A DNA stretch of 51,042 nucleotides from NCBI GenBank assembly GCA_013214905.1, contig JABSRV010000008.1, positions 1-51,042 of the forward strand, written 5' to 3'. This DNA is from Psychrobium sp. GTDB taxonomy: Bacteria > Pseudomonadota > Gammaproteobacteria > Enterobacterales > Psychrobiaceae. Under the pieces are notes generated by a model. The model ran no database searches and had not been told where the DNA came from. It saw only the letters and a program-made list of their open reading frames with translations. The position numbers were made by a program, and so were the translations under genes. Below, piece after piece: positions 36,670 to 46,279 of this stretch. Numbering within the stretch: the stretch's first letter is position 1; each line of letters opens with the position of its first letter.

Positions 36670-38418
36670 TTACATGCGCTCTAAGGTTTTTATGCCCAGC
36701 AAAGACAAGCCTTGTTTTAGGGTTTTAGCGGTTAGTGCAGCTAACTTAAGGCGACTTGCTTTGACTGATTCATCTTCGTGAATCAAAATTGGGCAAGCTT
36801 CATAGAAACTAGAGAAAGTGCCAGCAAGTTCGAACAAGTAACCACACATGACATGCGGCAAACCTTTGTTGGCCACGTTGTTTAATGCGTCGTTAAACTG
36901 CATTAACTTTTTGCCAAGCGCTTTCTCTTGTTCGCTATCTAACTTAATGTCACCAGTTAGCTTGTCTGCTGCTACGTCGGCTTTAGCAAAAATGCTTGAT
37001 ACACGCGTATAAGCGTAAAGTATGTACGGCGCTGTATTGCCTTCAAAACTTAACATATTGTCGAAGCTAAAGGTGTAATCACTGGTGCGGGTCTTTGACA
37101 AATCAGCGTACTTAACCGCAGAAATACCAACCACATCGGCAATGTAACGTAGTTCGTCTTCCGCCATGTCAGGATTTTTTGATTTAACCAAATCAAACGC
37201 ACGTTGCTGTGCTTCAGTCAGTAAATCAGCCAATTTCGCCACGTCACCTGAACGTGTTTTAAATGGCTTGCCGTCTTCACCCATCACAGTGCCAAATGCC
37301 ATATGCTCAAGTGACATCTCTGGGCGAGCAAATTTAGCTTTTTTAGCTAGCGCAAAAATCTGTTGAAAGTGCAGGCTTTGGCGTGCATCGACAAAATATA
37401 AAACACGATCTGCATGTAACACATCATTACGATAACGAGTAGCAGCCATGTCGGTAGTGGCATAAAGGAAACCGCCACCGGTCTTTTGAATGATGATTGG
37501 CAACGGCTCGTCATCTTTACCCTTGAACTGTTCAAGGAAAACACACTGCGCGCCATTACTTTCAACTAACAAACCTTGTTCGGTAAGGGAGTCAACAACA
37601 CCTTGTAACTCGTCGTTGTATGAGCTCTCAGCTTTAACATCGTTGCGGGTCAAGCTCACGCCTAAACGATCATAAGTTTCTTGGCAGTGATCCATTGAAA
37701 TGTCGATAAACTGTTGCCATAGCACCTTGCATTGCTCGTCACCTGATTGCAGCTTAACCACCATTTCACGTGCACGGATTGAAAAACTCTCGTCTTCGTC
37801 AAAGCATTTTTTAGCCGCACGATAGAATTTCTCTAGGTTATGTAGCTCCATAGATACTTCGCTATCTTGTTGTTGCAAGCGTTCCATATAGGTAAGCAAC
37901 ATGCCAAACTGAGTACCCCAATCGCCAACGTGATTTTGGCGAATCACCTTGTGACCTAAGAACTCTAGTGTGCGCACCACGCTGTCACCAATAATGGCTG
38001 AACGTAAATGGCCCACATGCATTTCTTTAGCCAAATTTGGCGCGCTGTAGTCAGCAACAATAATTTGCGGCTGGGCGACTTTTTTAATATTGAGGTTAGC
38101 GTCTTGATAAGCGGCTTCAAGTTGGTTGATTAATGCATTGTCAGCGACAAAGAAATTAATAAAACCAGGGCCGGCTATTTCTGTTTTGGTAATGACGTCT
38201 GACGCGGGTAAATGTTGGCAAATTAATTGCGCCAATTCACGTGGGTTTTTACCAGCAGGCTTGGCGGTCATTAAAGCCAAATTGGTGGCGAAATCACCAA
38301 AAGCCTTATCCTTGGTTCGGTCTACTTGAATGCGAGGCTTTACATCGCTAGGCAAAATGTTTTTTTGCTTTAAAATTTCGACAGTTTGTTCAAGTAATAA
38401 TAGGATATTGTCTTTCAT
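36670..38418 (-). CDS. argS: Arginyl-tRNA synthetase
   Basis: This class I synthetase charges tRNA-Arg. The 582 residues, full length for the family, show the N-terminal Add-1 domain ([19 protein letters not shown]), the HIGH-equivalent HVGH in [16 protein letters not shown], the catalytic segment [14 protein letters not shown], a KMSKS-equivalent region around [10 protein letters not shown], and the C-terminal anticodon-binding DALR domain ending [11 protein letters not shown]. It heads the argS-ftsN transcript; the gap upstream holds two repeat elements. Confidence 0.98.
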   Translation of the reverse strand: MKDNILLLLEQTVEILKQKNILPSDVKPRIQVDRTKDKAFGDFATNLALMTAKPAGKNPRELAQLICQHLPASDVITKTEIAGPGFINFFVADNALINQLEAAYQDANLNIKKVAQPQIIVADYSAPNLAKEMHVGHLRSAIIGDSVVRTLEFLGHKVIRQNHVGDWGTQFGMLLTYMERLQQQDSEVSMELHNLEKFYRAAKKCFDEDESFSIRAREMVVKLQSGDEQCKVLWQQFIDISMDHCQETYDRLGVSLTRNDVKAESSYNDELQGVVDSLTEQGLLVESNGAQCVFLEQFKGKDDEPLPIIIQKTGGGFLYATTDMAATRYRNDVLHADRVLYFVDARQSLHFQQIFALAKKAKFARPEMSLEHMAFGTVMGEDGKPFKTRSGDVAKLADLLTEAQQRAFDLVKSKNPDMAEDELRYIADVVGISAVKYADLSKTRTSDYTFSFDNMLSFEGNTAPYILYAYTRVSSIFAKADVAADKLTGDIKLDSEQEKALGKKLMQFNDALNNVANKGLPHVMCGYLFELAGTFSSFYEACPILIHEDESVKASRLKLAALTAKTLKQGLSLLGIKTLERM

Positions 38419-38611
38419 TAGGTTTGTTCACCACTGGATAATACAGGTTTCGATAATGGCGGTAAATACGTCGATTTAGCCGCTGTGATAGCGCTTGAGT
38501 TTATCGCAAAAAAACCGCAGTCACTAGCCGTTTTTACGGCTTATTCGACAAAATAAGCAGTTTTTGGTATTTGCATCTAAGTGATGTGGAAAATGTTGCT
38601 TGAAAACGTTA

Positions 38612-38825
38612 GGGCCTGTTGAACTTTTGCGCTTGAATTTTGAACCATTTGGGCAGCGTTTGTTTGAGATTTCTACGGCGTTATCGTCTATTCGTGTATT
38701 GCTACAAGGATGGTGGCATTAGGATAACGCAGGAGCAGTTATCGAGCAGCTACACCACATAGACTCTGCCTTGTACAAAACACAAACAACTCGCTGCAAA
38801 ACAAGCTACAAAGATCAACAGGCCC
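38612..38825. repeat. 214-bp GGGCCTGTTGA inverted-repeat element (MITE-like)
   Basis: The terminal repeats GGGCCTGTTGA and TCAACAGGCCC are perfect over 11 bp, and the similarity extends through CTTT with one mismatch. TTA flanks both sides, a probable 3-bp target duplication. The interior shares CATTAGGATAACGCAGGAGC with 35951-35970. There is no transposase, so it would need a transposase supplied in trans. Confidence 0.85.
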
Positions 38826-38831
38826 TTATTA

Positions 38832-38988
38832 TACCAATCCGCATTAAAGACTGCCCACTTATGCTGGCTAAAACAGTTGAATACGTCGTTGCTCTCAATC
38901 CCAATAGCCAGCTATTGCTCAATCGAGCGCCTAGTCTTCACCAGTTTTTTCTATGCATAACAAGATCACTCTTCAACGAGGATTGGTA
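38832..38988. repeat. 157-bp TACCAAT inverted-repeat element, copy 2
   Basis: The element runs from TACCAATCC to GGATTGGTA and is flanked by TTA on both sides. It is the same length as, and inverted relative to, 7578-7734. The right-hand TTA is also the TAA stop of priA on the minus strand, so the insertion lies exactly at the end of priA. Confidence 0.87.
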
Positions 38989-41214
38989 TTAAACCATGTC
39001 GATGGGGTCGACATCCACCGACCATCTCACTTGACGACTGCTTTTGTTTTTCAGTAATAACGGCATTAACATCGCTAAAAATTTGTGCAGTTGACCTCGT
39101 GTCGACGATTCAAAAATCACTTGCCAGCGAAAACGACCTGCACGGCGCTCCATCGGGGCGGGCATTGGGCCGATTTGCCGAAGAGGTGTCTCTTTGCTGC
39201 TTAATTGTTGCAATAACTGATGGCTGATCTCGACTAATTGCTGATTAAAATCGTTAATGTGACGATTATCATGAGATTCAATGCGCAATAACGCCATGTG
39301 CCAGTAAGGCGGTAATTGCGCTACCTTGCGCTCAATCAATGCATTTTCGCTAAACGCAAGATAACCTTCTCGGTTTAGGCTGCGCAATAATTGGTGTTCC
39401 GGGTGATGCGTTTGCAACACCACTTGCCCCGGTTTGCTGGCGCGTCCGGCGCGTCCTGATACTTGTAGGTATAATTGCGCTAATTTCTCATTGGCCCTGA
39501 AATCGCCACTAAATAACGCGCCATCAACGTCTAAAATCGCCACCAAGGTGACGTCAGGAAAGTGATGCCCTTTGGCTAACATTTGCGTACCAATAAGCAC
39601 TTGATAATCGTTATTGGTAATGCCAGTAAGTGATTTGTCTAACGCGCCTTTATTGCGCGTGCTGTCGCGATCAATGCGCACGCTGTTAAATGTAGGGAAT
39701 AGTTGATTAACCGTTTCTTCTAATTGCTCGGTGCCAACGCCAGCGGTAACCAGCTGTGTGCTGCCACAGCATGGACATTGCCTAGGGATCGCTTCTTGTG
39801 CGCCGCAATGATGACATTGAATATATTGATAACGTTGATGCACTGTGTAATGGGCGTCGCAGCGCTGGCAATCGCCCAACCAGCCACATTCATGACAAAG
39901 CAGTGTTGGCGCGTAACCCCGACGGTTTAAAAATAACATCACCTGATCGCCGCGGGTTAAGTGGTGGCGCATCAATTCAATTAACTGCGGAGACATACCG
40001 CTTTGCAGTTTAACGCCCTTAATGTCGATAATTTGATGACTTGCTTCACTGGCATTGCCGGCGCGTTTAGTAAGGTTTAATAATTGATATTTACCGCTTT
40101 GCGCATTATGCAGGGTTTCAAAACACGGCGTTGCACTGCCAAGTACCAAAGGTATGCATTCTAAACTAGCGCGTACCACAGCTAAGTCGCGTGCATTATA
40201 TCTAAAGGTATCTTGTTGCTTGAACGAACTATCATGCTCTTCATCGACGATGATCATGCCAGGCTTTAATAGCGGGGTGAATATGGCTGAGCGAGTACCT
40301 ATCACAATCGCTGCCAAGCCCATTTTTGCTTTTAACCAACCGTCGAGGCGCTCTTTGTCGTTAAGGCCAGAATGCAAAAAGACAATCGGCACGTTAAAAC
40401 GGCTTTGAAAGCGCTGTAAGGTTTGCGGCGTCAGGCCAATTTCAGGCACTAAAATCAACGCTTGCTTGCCAGCGCTGATCACCTGTTCGATAGCTTGTAA
40501 ATAAACCTCGGTTTTGCCACTGCCGGTAATGCCAAGCAATAAACTGGTGTTAAAACCGAATTCGGTATTAATAGCAGCGACGCAGATGGCTTGCTCCGAG
40601 TTAAGAACTAGCGCATCGTCATGATTAATATTATCGTCGTTCCAAAAACAAGGTTCCGGCAAAGACCTGGCCAATTGCTCAATCAGGCCTTTTTCAGCTA
40701 CCGCTTTAATAGTAGCGGTTGAGATATCCGCGGCTTTTAGTTGACTATTATTTCTGGTGCCATGATCGCTTAATAGCGCAACCAGTTGCTGTTGTTTCTT
40801 AGCGCGCGCCAAAGAGTCTGCTTCAATGTTTCGACCTTGCTCGGTTAACGACCATTGCAGTTGCTCTATTAATTTTGCTTGATGCCCTTTGCGCAATAAT
40901 GCAGGCATGGCTTGTTGATAAATTTCACCCAGAGAATATAGGTAATAGTTACTCGCCCAACTGAGCATTTTACGCATGGTTGGTGGTTGTAAAGCATGAT
41001 TGTCTAATATATTAATCAGTGATTTTAGTTTGTCTAACTTAACGTCTACGCTGTCTAAATGCGCAGTGACTAAGCCAACCAGTTCACGTCCAGCAAACGG
41101 CACCGTAACGCGTGCACCAATAACAGGTAAGGAAAAATTAAGAGGGCAAAGGTAACTAAAATTCTTACGTAATGGCGTAGGAACAGCAACTTCAATAAGA
41201 GTAGGGTGAGACAT
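38989..41214 (-). CDS. priA: Primosomal replication protein N' (PriA helicase)
   Basis: This 3'-5' helicase restarts stalled replication forks. The start is set at ATG 41214 (MSHPTLIEVAVPTPLRK), giving 741 residues, near the E. coli length; an in-frame TTG at 41235 is less likely. It contains the DNA-binding N domain, Walker A LGITGSGKTEVYLQ, Walker B IIVDEEHDSSFKQQ and HSGLNDKERL. Two zinc sites are visible in CHECGWLGDCQRCD and CHHCGAQEAIPRQCPCCG, and helicase motif VI in QVSGRAGRASKPG. Relatives have rpmE next door; here the two are 9.4 kb apart. Confidence 0.97.
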   Translation of the reverse strand: MSHPTLIEVAVPTPLRKNFSYLCPLNFSLPVIGARVTVPFAGRELVGLVTAHLDSVDVKLDKLKSLINILDNHALQPPTMRKMLSWASNYYLYSLGEIYQQAMPALLRKGHQAKLIEQLQWSLTEQGRNIEADSLARAKKQQQLVALLSDHGTRNNSQLKAADISTATIKAVAEKGLIEQLARSLPEPCFWNDDNINHDDALVLNSEQAICVAAINTEFGFNTSLLLGITGSGKTEVYLQAIEQVISAGKQALILVPEIGLTPQTLQRFQSRFNVPIVFLHSGLNDKERLDGWLKAKMGLAAIVIGTRSAIFTPLLKPGMIIVDEEHDSSFKQQDTFRYNARDLAVVRASLECIPLVLGSATPCFETLHNAQSGKYQLLNLTKRAGNASEASHQIIDIKGVKLQSGMSPQLIELMRHHLTRGDQVMLFLNRRGYAPTLLCHECGWLGDCQRCDAHYTVHQRYQYIQCHHCGAQEAIPRQCPCCGSTQLVTAGVGTEQLEETVNQLFPTFNSVRIDRDSTRNKGALDKSLTGITNNDYQVLIGTQMLAKGHHFPDVTLVAILDVDGALFSGDFRANEKLAQLYLQVSGRAGRASKPGQVVLQTHHPEHQLLRSLNREGYLAFSENALIERKVAQLPPYWHMALLRIESHDNRHINDFNQQLVEISHQLLQQLSSKETPLRQIGPMPAPMERRAGRFRWQVIFESSTRGQLHKFLAMLMPLLLKNKSSRQVRWSVDVDPIDMV

Positions 41215-41667
41215 TAAATGTTCGCAACAAGCCAATTAAACCAAGAGCCTGAGTATATACCCATAATCAATGAAGATGCAGGTTTTGTAGCGCTCTAAAA
41301 CCCAAATTCCTCAAACACATACGCCCGCTCTTGATCGGTAAGGTGTTCCTGCGTTGCTCTATTATCGACATCTATGTCGAAATCAATCGCGCGGCTTATA
41401 TATCGAATCTTATATTATTTACACATTCCCGAATTTCCAATGGTCATGGCTATATTGTTCAAGTCATAGGGGAAGCTAGTTTCAACGAGGTTCGGTATAA
41501 CAATGTGTATTAAAGGCAGGTCATTGATGCAGACCAAAATCAATGATGATTGATATTATGGTGCATAACAAAGGCGATAAATTTGTGGTGTTGTAATGAA
41601 AAATAGGCAACTCATGAGAGTTGCCTATTAGATATATTTACTTTTAATAGTCGACTATATGCTCAAT
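41215..41667. other. priA-protease intergenic region with degenerate repeats
   Basis: Sequence at 41256-41300 (TATACCC... then GATGCAGGTTTT) resembles the start of the TATACCC family, and 41490-41503 (CAACGAGGTTCGGTATA) resembles the right end of the TACCAAT family. This part looks like an eroded mosaic of insertions. A protease terminator lies at 41598-41630. No gene is seen. Confidence 0.55.
41598..41630 (-). terminator. Terminator of the M4 protease gene
   Basis: Read on the minus strand, an ATAGGCAACTC/GAGTTGCCTAT stem with a 4-base loop is followed by TTTTC, about 40 bases after the stop. Confidence 0.88.
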
Positions 41668-44094
41668 TTATGGCGTCGCTTTGAGTGAGATTTTAACACC
41701 AGAAGCCGCTTGATAACCATACATGTCTATATACCACGTACCTGCTGCTGGGTTAGTAAATTGACAAGTCTCATTGTTACCTTGTAAATAAGGGGCACAA
41801 CCTGAAGAGGTCAATGTTGATTGCTTGCCGTGCGTAACATATAAATCTACATCACCGGTACCACCCGAAATGGCGATAGTTAAGTTGGCATAACCCGCTT
41901 CGATCTCATAAGTGAAGCGCTTCCAAGCTTTGTTAGGCACCGAAATGTTAGTCGCTGAAACATCAATTGGCTTTAACGTGCTAACAACTTGTTCTGTATA
42001 GCTACCAACTAAACTAACACCAGATATTTGGCTATAAGCTTGTAACATAACATGGTAGGTACCAGCTTGAGCGTTTGCAATGCGACAAACTTCGTTGCTT
42101 GTCGCCGTTGTGCTCTTACAATCGTTAACAGATGCACTGGCAGCAGAGCCAAATTTAACAAATAAATCGGCATCACCAGTAGAGCCTGTCGTCGTAAATA
42201 CCAAATCAGTAGCGCCGGCAGGTACTTCTAACGTATAAGAATATTCCACGCCTTTATTAGCAGAGATATTCGTTAACTTACCGTTATTTGTTAATGCGAT
42301 TGTAGCGGTAGGACAACTACCAACACCAACGGCACACCAAGCGGTTTCAACAGCAAGTTTTGCGTCACTGCCGTATAAGTCTTGTGCGGATTTGGCAGTA
42401 CCTGATCTGGCTCCTGCAAAATTAGTAGATGCGTTAAAGTATGTATTTAAAGCGCGATAAAATATTTGCTCTGACTTAGCTAAACCAAGTTTTGGTACAT
42501 GTACTGTACTCATCGCTCTTGGGTGTTTGCCACCATCAACTAAAAGTACATAAGCGAGATTAGCAATACCTGAGTTCCAATGTACTCCGCCTTTATCCTG
42601 AGTACCTGTGTAACGGCTAGGGTACCAATCTTTAGAAGAACCATCTTTAGTTGGATCGTTCATTTGGCGTAAGCCACCAGGAATAACATCACCACCTAAT
42701 GACCAATTGGGTTGAGTTGTACCATTTTTATAGGCTTCTGCAGAAATACCAAATATGTCTGACCAGGCTTCATTTAATGCGCCAGATTCATTTTTGTAGA
42801 TTAAACCAGCCGTATTTTGAGTTACGCCGTGAGCTAGTTCATGCCCAATAATATCGAAATCCGCAGTCCAGTCACCCTGGTTGTTACCTGCGCCGTACCA
42901 CATATTGCCTAAATACCAATATGCATTATCAGCACCTTGGCCGTTAGCCTCACCCATTCTTACGTTTGAGATTAATTGTAGGCCAGCATTATCCACACTG
43001 TCGCGGTTAAATTTTGATTTATAATAATCATAAACCGTCGCTGCACCTTTATGCGCTCTAGTTGCTGGAGTTATGCCACAACTTTCGTTACCTGTTGAAC
43101 CTTGACACTTTAAGGTACGATTTGTTTTTTGCTGCTCAGCATAGTTTAAATCATAAGTTTTTAAGTATTTGGCATGAAATGCTTGTGGGTGAGCGGTCAG
43201 TAAAGAGAAACTACCAACATCATAGAATTGAACATCGCTTTGGAAGCCACTATCATCATGATAAGCCACTTCAATTTTCCAGCTCAATCTAGTTTCACCT
43301 TCGCTAGGTAAATAAACATAGGCTAATTCTGGCACGCCTTTTACATCACCGATAGCCGATGCATATGACATTACTGTGTCACGGCTTTGCTTGCGAAGTT
43401 GAGACTGTTCAGCGCCGGTCGTCGTGTCTTCCCTTAACGCGTTTGCTTGCTCTACAGAAATCGCTAAAACACCTGTTACTCCATGATCAACATCTGATGT
43501 GGCTAAATCATTGATTTCACCGTTTTGAGCAAGTTCATTTAATGAGGTGGCTTCAGACTGAGAATGAATGCTGATATTAGCGCCATATACTTTTATACCA
43601 TCAATCGTTTGTTCAAATTGAGTATGCTTTTGACCTAAAGAATCAACCCATTGTCGTTTAACCTGAAAGTCTTCATTACCGTTTGCGTTATAACGCTTAT
43701 TGTCGGCAATAATATTTTTAATGACAGATACTGCCTGTCGATGAGATTCAATATCATCAATTGCGTATTGAGTAACACCCACCATTGAGCTGTTTTTCTG
43801 CTCTGTTTCATCGATATGCACTAGTTTTTCTTTTTGTTTTTTTAGTGCGTGTATCGCTGATTCTTTGAAGACTTTATTGGATGCTTGTTGTTCGGTTTTA
43901 TCAGAGGCAATCATTTCTTGCTGCTTGAAGTGATTAGCGGCTGAGGGGGGTAGATTTTGTCGGGCAGTTCGATTTTCTTCAGTTGCGGATACAACTAATA
44001 CAGAATCAACGTCATTCATCGACTCATTGATTGCAAACCCGCTGACTGTAGCACCAACAACAAGCGATAAACTTAATACTTTTTTCTTAAACAT
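41668..44094 (-). CDS. Secreted M4-family metalloprotease with two C-terminal PPC domains
   Basis: The 808-residue precursor has a signal peptide (about residues 1-21), an FTP/PepSY inhibitory propeptide (about 85-300), and a thermolysin-type catalytic domain (about 310-600). The catalytic domain has zinc ligands H418 and H422 in HELAHGVTQ and E442 in GALNEAWSDIFG. Two bacterial pre-peptidase C-terminal (PPC) domains follow at about 610-705 and 715-808, each with a TGDADLF/TGDVDLY motif. It resembles vibriolysin and the extracellular proteases of Pseudoalteromonas and Colwellia. It is expected to be secreted to degrade environmental protein and to process itself by removal of the propeptide and possibly the PPC parts. 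The start has AAGG upstream. It is a single-gene unit. Confidence 0.95.
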   Translation of the reverse strand: MFKKKVLSLSLVVGATVSGFAINESMNDVDSVLVVSATEENRTARQNLPPSAANHFKQQEMIASDKTEQQASNKVFKESAIHALKKQKEKLVHIDETEQKNSSMVGVTQYAIDDIESHRQAVSVIKNIIADNKRYNANGNEDFQVKRQWVDSLGQKHTQFEQTIDGIKVYGANISIHSQSEATSLNELAQNGEINDLATSDVDHGVTGVLAISVEQANALREDTTTGAEQSQLRKQSRDTVMSYASAIGDVKGVPELAYVYLPSEGETRLSWKIEVAYHDDSGFQSDVQFYDVGSFSLLTAHPQAFHAKYLKTYDLNYAEQQKTNRTLKCQGSTGNESCGITPATRAHKGAATVYDYYKSKFNRDSVDNAGLQLISNVRMGEANGQGADNAYWYLGNMWYGAGNNQGDWTADFDIIGHELAHGVTQNTAGLIYKNESGALNEAWSDIFGISAEAYKNGTTQPNWSLGGDVIPGGLRQMNDPTKDGSSKDWYPSRYTGTQDKGGVHWNSGIANLAYVLLVDGGKHPRAMSTVHVPKLGLAKSEQIFYRALNTYFNASTNFAGARSGTAKSAQDLYGSDAKLAVETAWCAVGVGSCPTATIALTNNGKLTNISANKGVEYSYTLEVPAGATDLVFTTTGSTGDADLFVKFGSAASASVNDCKSTTATSNEVCRIANAQAGTYHVMLQAYSQISGVSLVGSYTEQVVSTLKPIDVSATNISVPNKAWKRFTYEIEAGYANLTIAISGGTGDVDLYVTHGKQSTLTSSGCAPYLQGNNETCQFTNPAAGTWYIDMYGYQAASGVKISLKATP

Positions 44095-44906
44095 TATATT
44101 TTACCTTTAAATAAATTCTCGAAAGTGATCTTTCGTCACTTTAAGAGTAAATAATTTTATCTCTCTACTTGATCAATAGCAGTATTGATAGCGGATGACT
44201 TGCCACTTTACTGCATCGTAGAAATGATAATTAAATAGTGCGTCGCTAAGGTCTCTCTCAATCCTACGCAACATAACTGTAACATCTGTTACGGATTGTA
44301 ACATTTAATGCTTATATCGAAATTGTCGCGTATATCGCTAGTAGTTATAACGGGCTATTATTATAGTATTATTAGTCCTTTGTTGCTAGTTTGAATGTAA
44401 CTATAATGTTATTTTTGTATTTTATGTTTATTTATTCGTCTTTTAAGTTAATGGGTTGTTATGGAGTTGAGTCGCGGGAGTGTGTCTTTAATGTAAGTTT
44501 ATAGTTAAATCAAGTTGTGGCTATCACGCGGTCGGCATAATGTGTTTCGATTGAATTAGTAGGGGCTAACTACAAGGGTTTGGCTCAATTGGACTCAATA
44601 CTCGATTTTTTTGTGCTGCTAAGCTTGATCCCAATAAATAATAGAACAGTTTAGTGTCAGCCCTGTATCGCCACTGCTACATCGATAAGTTACCGAGTCA
44701 TTGGTGGAAGCTTTAGTAATGTTACTCATAGTCATTACGATTATTCCCCCTACTTAAAGGTCACTAAATATTTGTTCAACATGATTTTAAATTCACCAAG
44801 TAAAAGTTAATTTACTATATACCTTAGATGCTGTGGCTTAATTAACCAGACACTTTGCATAAGGCTACAACTTCAATTTTTGATGATAATCACTTAGGCA
44901 TTTTCG
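44095..44906. other. 812-bp non-coding region upstream of the protease
   Basis: This AT-rich region must contain the protease promoter (minus strand). A palindrome GTAACATCTGTTAC lies at 44279-44292, followed by another TGTAACA at 44298-44304, about 185-210 bp upstream of the protease start; these may be operator or promoter elements. No convincing gene is seen; the only candidate is a 36-codon ORF judged spurious. The length of this gap and the neighbouring pseudogene suggest decayed sequence. Confidence 0.6.
44279..44304. promoter_or_regulatory. GTAACA inverted-repeat cluster, possible regulator site
   Basis: GTAACA-TC-TGTTAC is an interrupted palindrome (6-bp arms) with a third GTAACA 5 bases to its right. 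The factor is unknown. Similar GTAACA motifs occur in the fecR-receptor gap (near 47363 and 47429). Confidence 0.35.
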
Positions 44907-45524
44907 TCATTGTTTAACCCAGCTATCGATTAGCTTTTTAGCGTGTTCTTTAGTTAGCTGTTCGGTGTCGTTTTCTAACTGCAATGCGTCGCCGTGAAAA
45001 ACAGCGCTCACTAATAGGTCACCGGTTTTCGCATTGGTAATGTTAGTTTTAAATCGTACTTCGACATTTCTTTCTCGTTCACCAAAGGCATAATTCATAC
45101 CTGATATAACCGTTTTTAAAGGCAGAACGTCTAATGGTGAAAAATCTTCTAATGAAATGCGCATGCGAGTGATTGCTGGATTAATCACAAATACACCTGA
45201 CGCCTTCTCTCTGGTAATCGTAAAGTAATCACCGACAGCGCAAACTTTCTGCTGCATCGCTTTGAAATTGGCTGTTAGTTTCTAGGCTGGGAAAATAAAT
45301 AACCGGTTCAATGTGAAATGATGTGGGTTTGAGTGGTTTGATTATTCGGGTTAATTTTCGTGAGACCCAGCGATAACTTGTTGTACATCTTCATATTCAA
45401 CGAGTTCTAGTTGCTGATAGTTTTTAATAAAACCGTTGTCTATCTTGGTGAGTTACGTATTACTGCAGCCTGATATAAGTAATATTAGCGGTAATAATAA
45501 ATGAATAGGGCGATGACTTTCCAA
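44907..45524 (-). pseudogene. Decayed DUF3313-like lipoprotein gene
   Basis: The intact C-terminal part (44907-45257, 116 codons) reads like the second half of a DUF3313 domain, with AITRMRISLEDFSPLD and ERERNVEVRFKTNITNAKTGDLL. Upstream on the same strand, broken pieces of the missing N terminus are still visible in other frames. These are a lipoprotein signal ending LLISGC (start TTG 45524, stop soon after), a fragment GFIKNYQQLELVEYEDV, and a fragment LKPTSFHIEPVIYFPSLE. At least two frameshifts and one in-frame stop separate them. DUF3313 proteins are small lipoproteins of unknown role. The family call is by remembered sequence pattern and is moderate. Confidence 0.65.
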
Positions 45525-45706
45525 AGACGTTTAATACAGATGCTGGCTTAGAGCGTTAAATGACATATTAGTTAACCAGCGGAGTCATGTTATCGCTTAT
45601 TGCACAGGCAAGGACAATCGTTATTTCAAAATCTATAAACTTGTGCGGGGTGAGAATCCACCCTATGATGACTCGGTCGATCAATTAGTTCAGGGGGATA
45701 ATTACG

Positions 45707-46279
45707 TTGGATAAAAAGAGCAATATATCAAGCATATTCGTTAGTTATACCGCTAAATTAAGGCGAGTAGTTAGTCGCATTGTGCGCCCTGAAGATATTG
45801 ACGACATTGTGCAAGATACTTTTGTACGCAGTTACGAAGCCGAACTTAAGCAAGAAATAAAGTATGCACGAAGTTATATGCTTAAAACCGCAAGAAATTT
45901 GGCATTGAATCACGTTGCAAAATCCGCCTCTAAATTTAACGATTCAATAGAGGATTTTGTCGAACCACCTGTCGAATTAGTATCGGGGAATTTTGAAGAT
46001 GAATTTGAAAGCAAAGAACGTTTTTTATTATTCTGCCAAGCGACTGATCAATTATCGGGGCAGGTGCGTAAATGCTTTATCTTGAAGAAGGTTTATGGAT
46101 TAAGCCAAAAGGAAATTGCTAAGTATCTTGAGATTAGTGAGAGTACAGTGGAAAAACACGTCGCTAAGGGTTTACTTAAAAGTGTACAATATATGCAGCA
46201 GATGGACGTCGAAGATAATCCATCGGTTAAAAAAAGCTTTAAGCAGCAATCAATAGTCAAAGAGTTTAAAAGCAAATGA
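45707..46279 (+). CDS. ECF-type RNA polymerase sigma factor (FecI-like)
   Basis: The 190-residue protein begins at TTG 45707, with GGGGGA about 8 bases upstream. It contains sigma region 2 (VRPEDIDDIVQDTFVRSYEAEL) and region 4 (LSGQVRKCFILKKVYGLSQKEIAKYLEISESTVEKHVAKGL), which is the typical FecI-group order without region 3. Its stop overlaps the fecR-like start by 4 bases (ATGA), so the two are coupled. With FecR and the receptor it forms a cell-surface signalling module that would switch on the receptor gene when its substrate is bound. Confidence 0.92.
   Translation: MDKKSNISSIFVSYTAKLRRVVSRIVRPEDIDDIVQDTFVRSYEAELKQEIKYARSYMLKTARNLALNHVAKSASKFNDSIEDFVEPPVELVSGNFEDEFESKERFLLFCQATDQLSGQVRKCFILKKVYGLSQKEIAKYLEISESTVEKHVAKGLLKSVQYMQQMDVEDNPSVKKSFKQQSIVKEFKSK

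Larger units (their letters stand above)
38419..38988. other. argS-priA intergenic region filled by two adjacent inverted-repeat elements
   Basis: This 570-bp region holds about 190 bp of argS upstream sequence (38419-38608, presumed promoter), then a 214-bp element (38612-38825), and three bases further a 157-bp element (38832-38988) that reaches the priA stop. No gene is seen. Confidence 0.8.

Noticed and set aside
38612-38825. Remnant of a full insertion sequence
   Set aside because: No frame across the element encodes transposase-like sequence; it is only terminal repeats with a non-coding interior.
44619-44729. 36-codon ORF on the minus strand in the long gap upstream of the protease
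   Set aside because: No clear ribosome-binding site, no recognisable domain, and it lies in apparently decayed sequence; a chance ORF is more likely.
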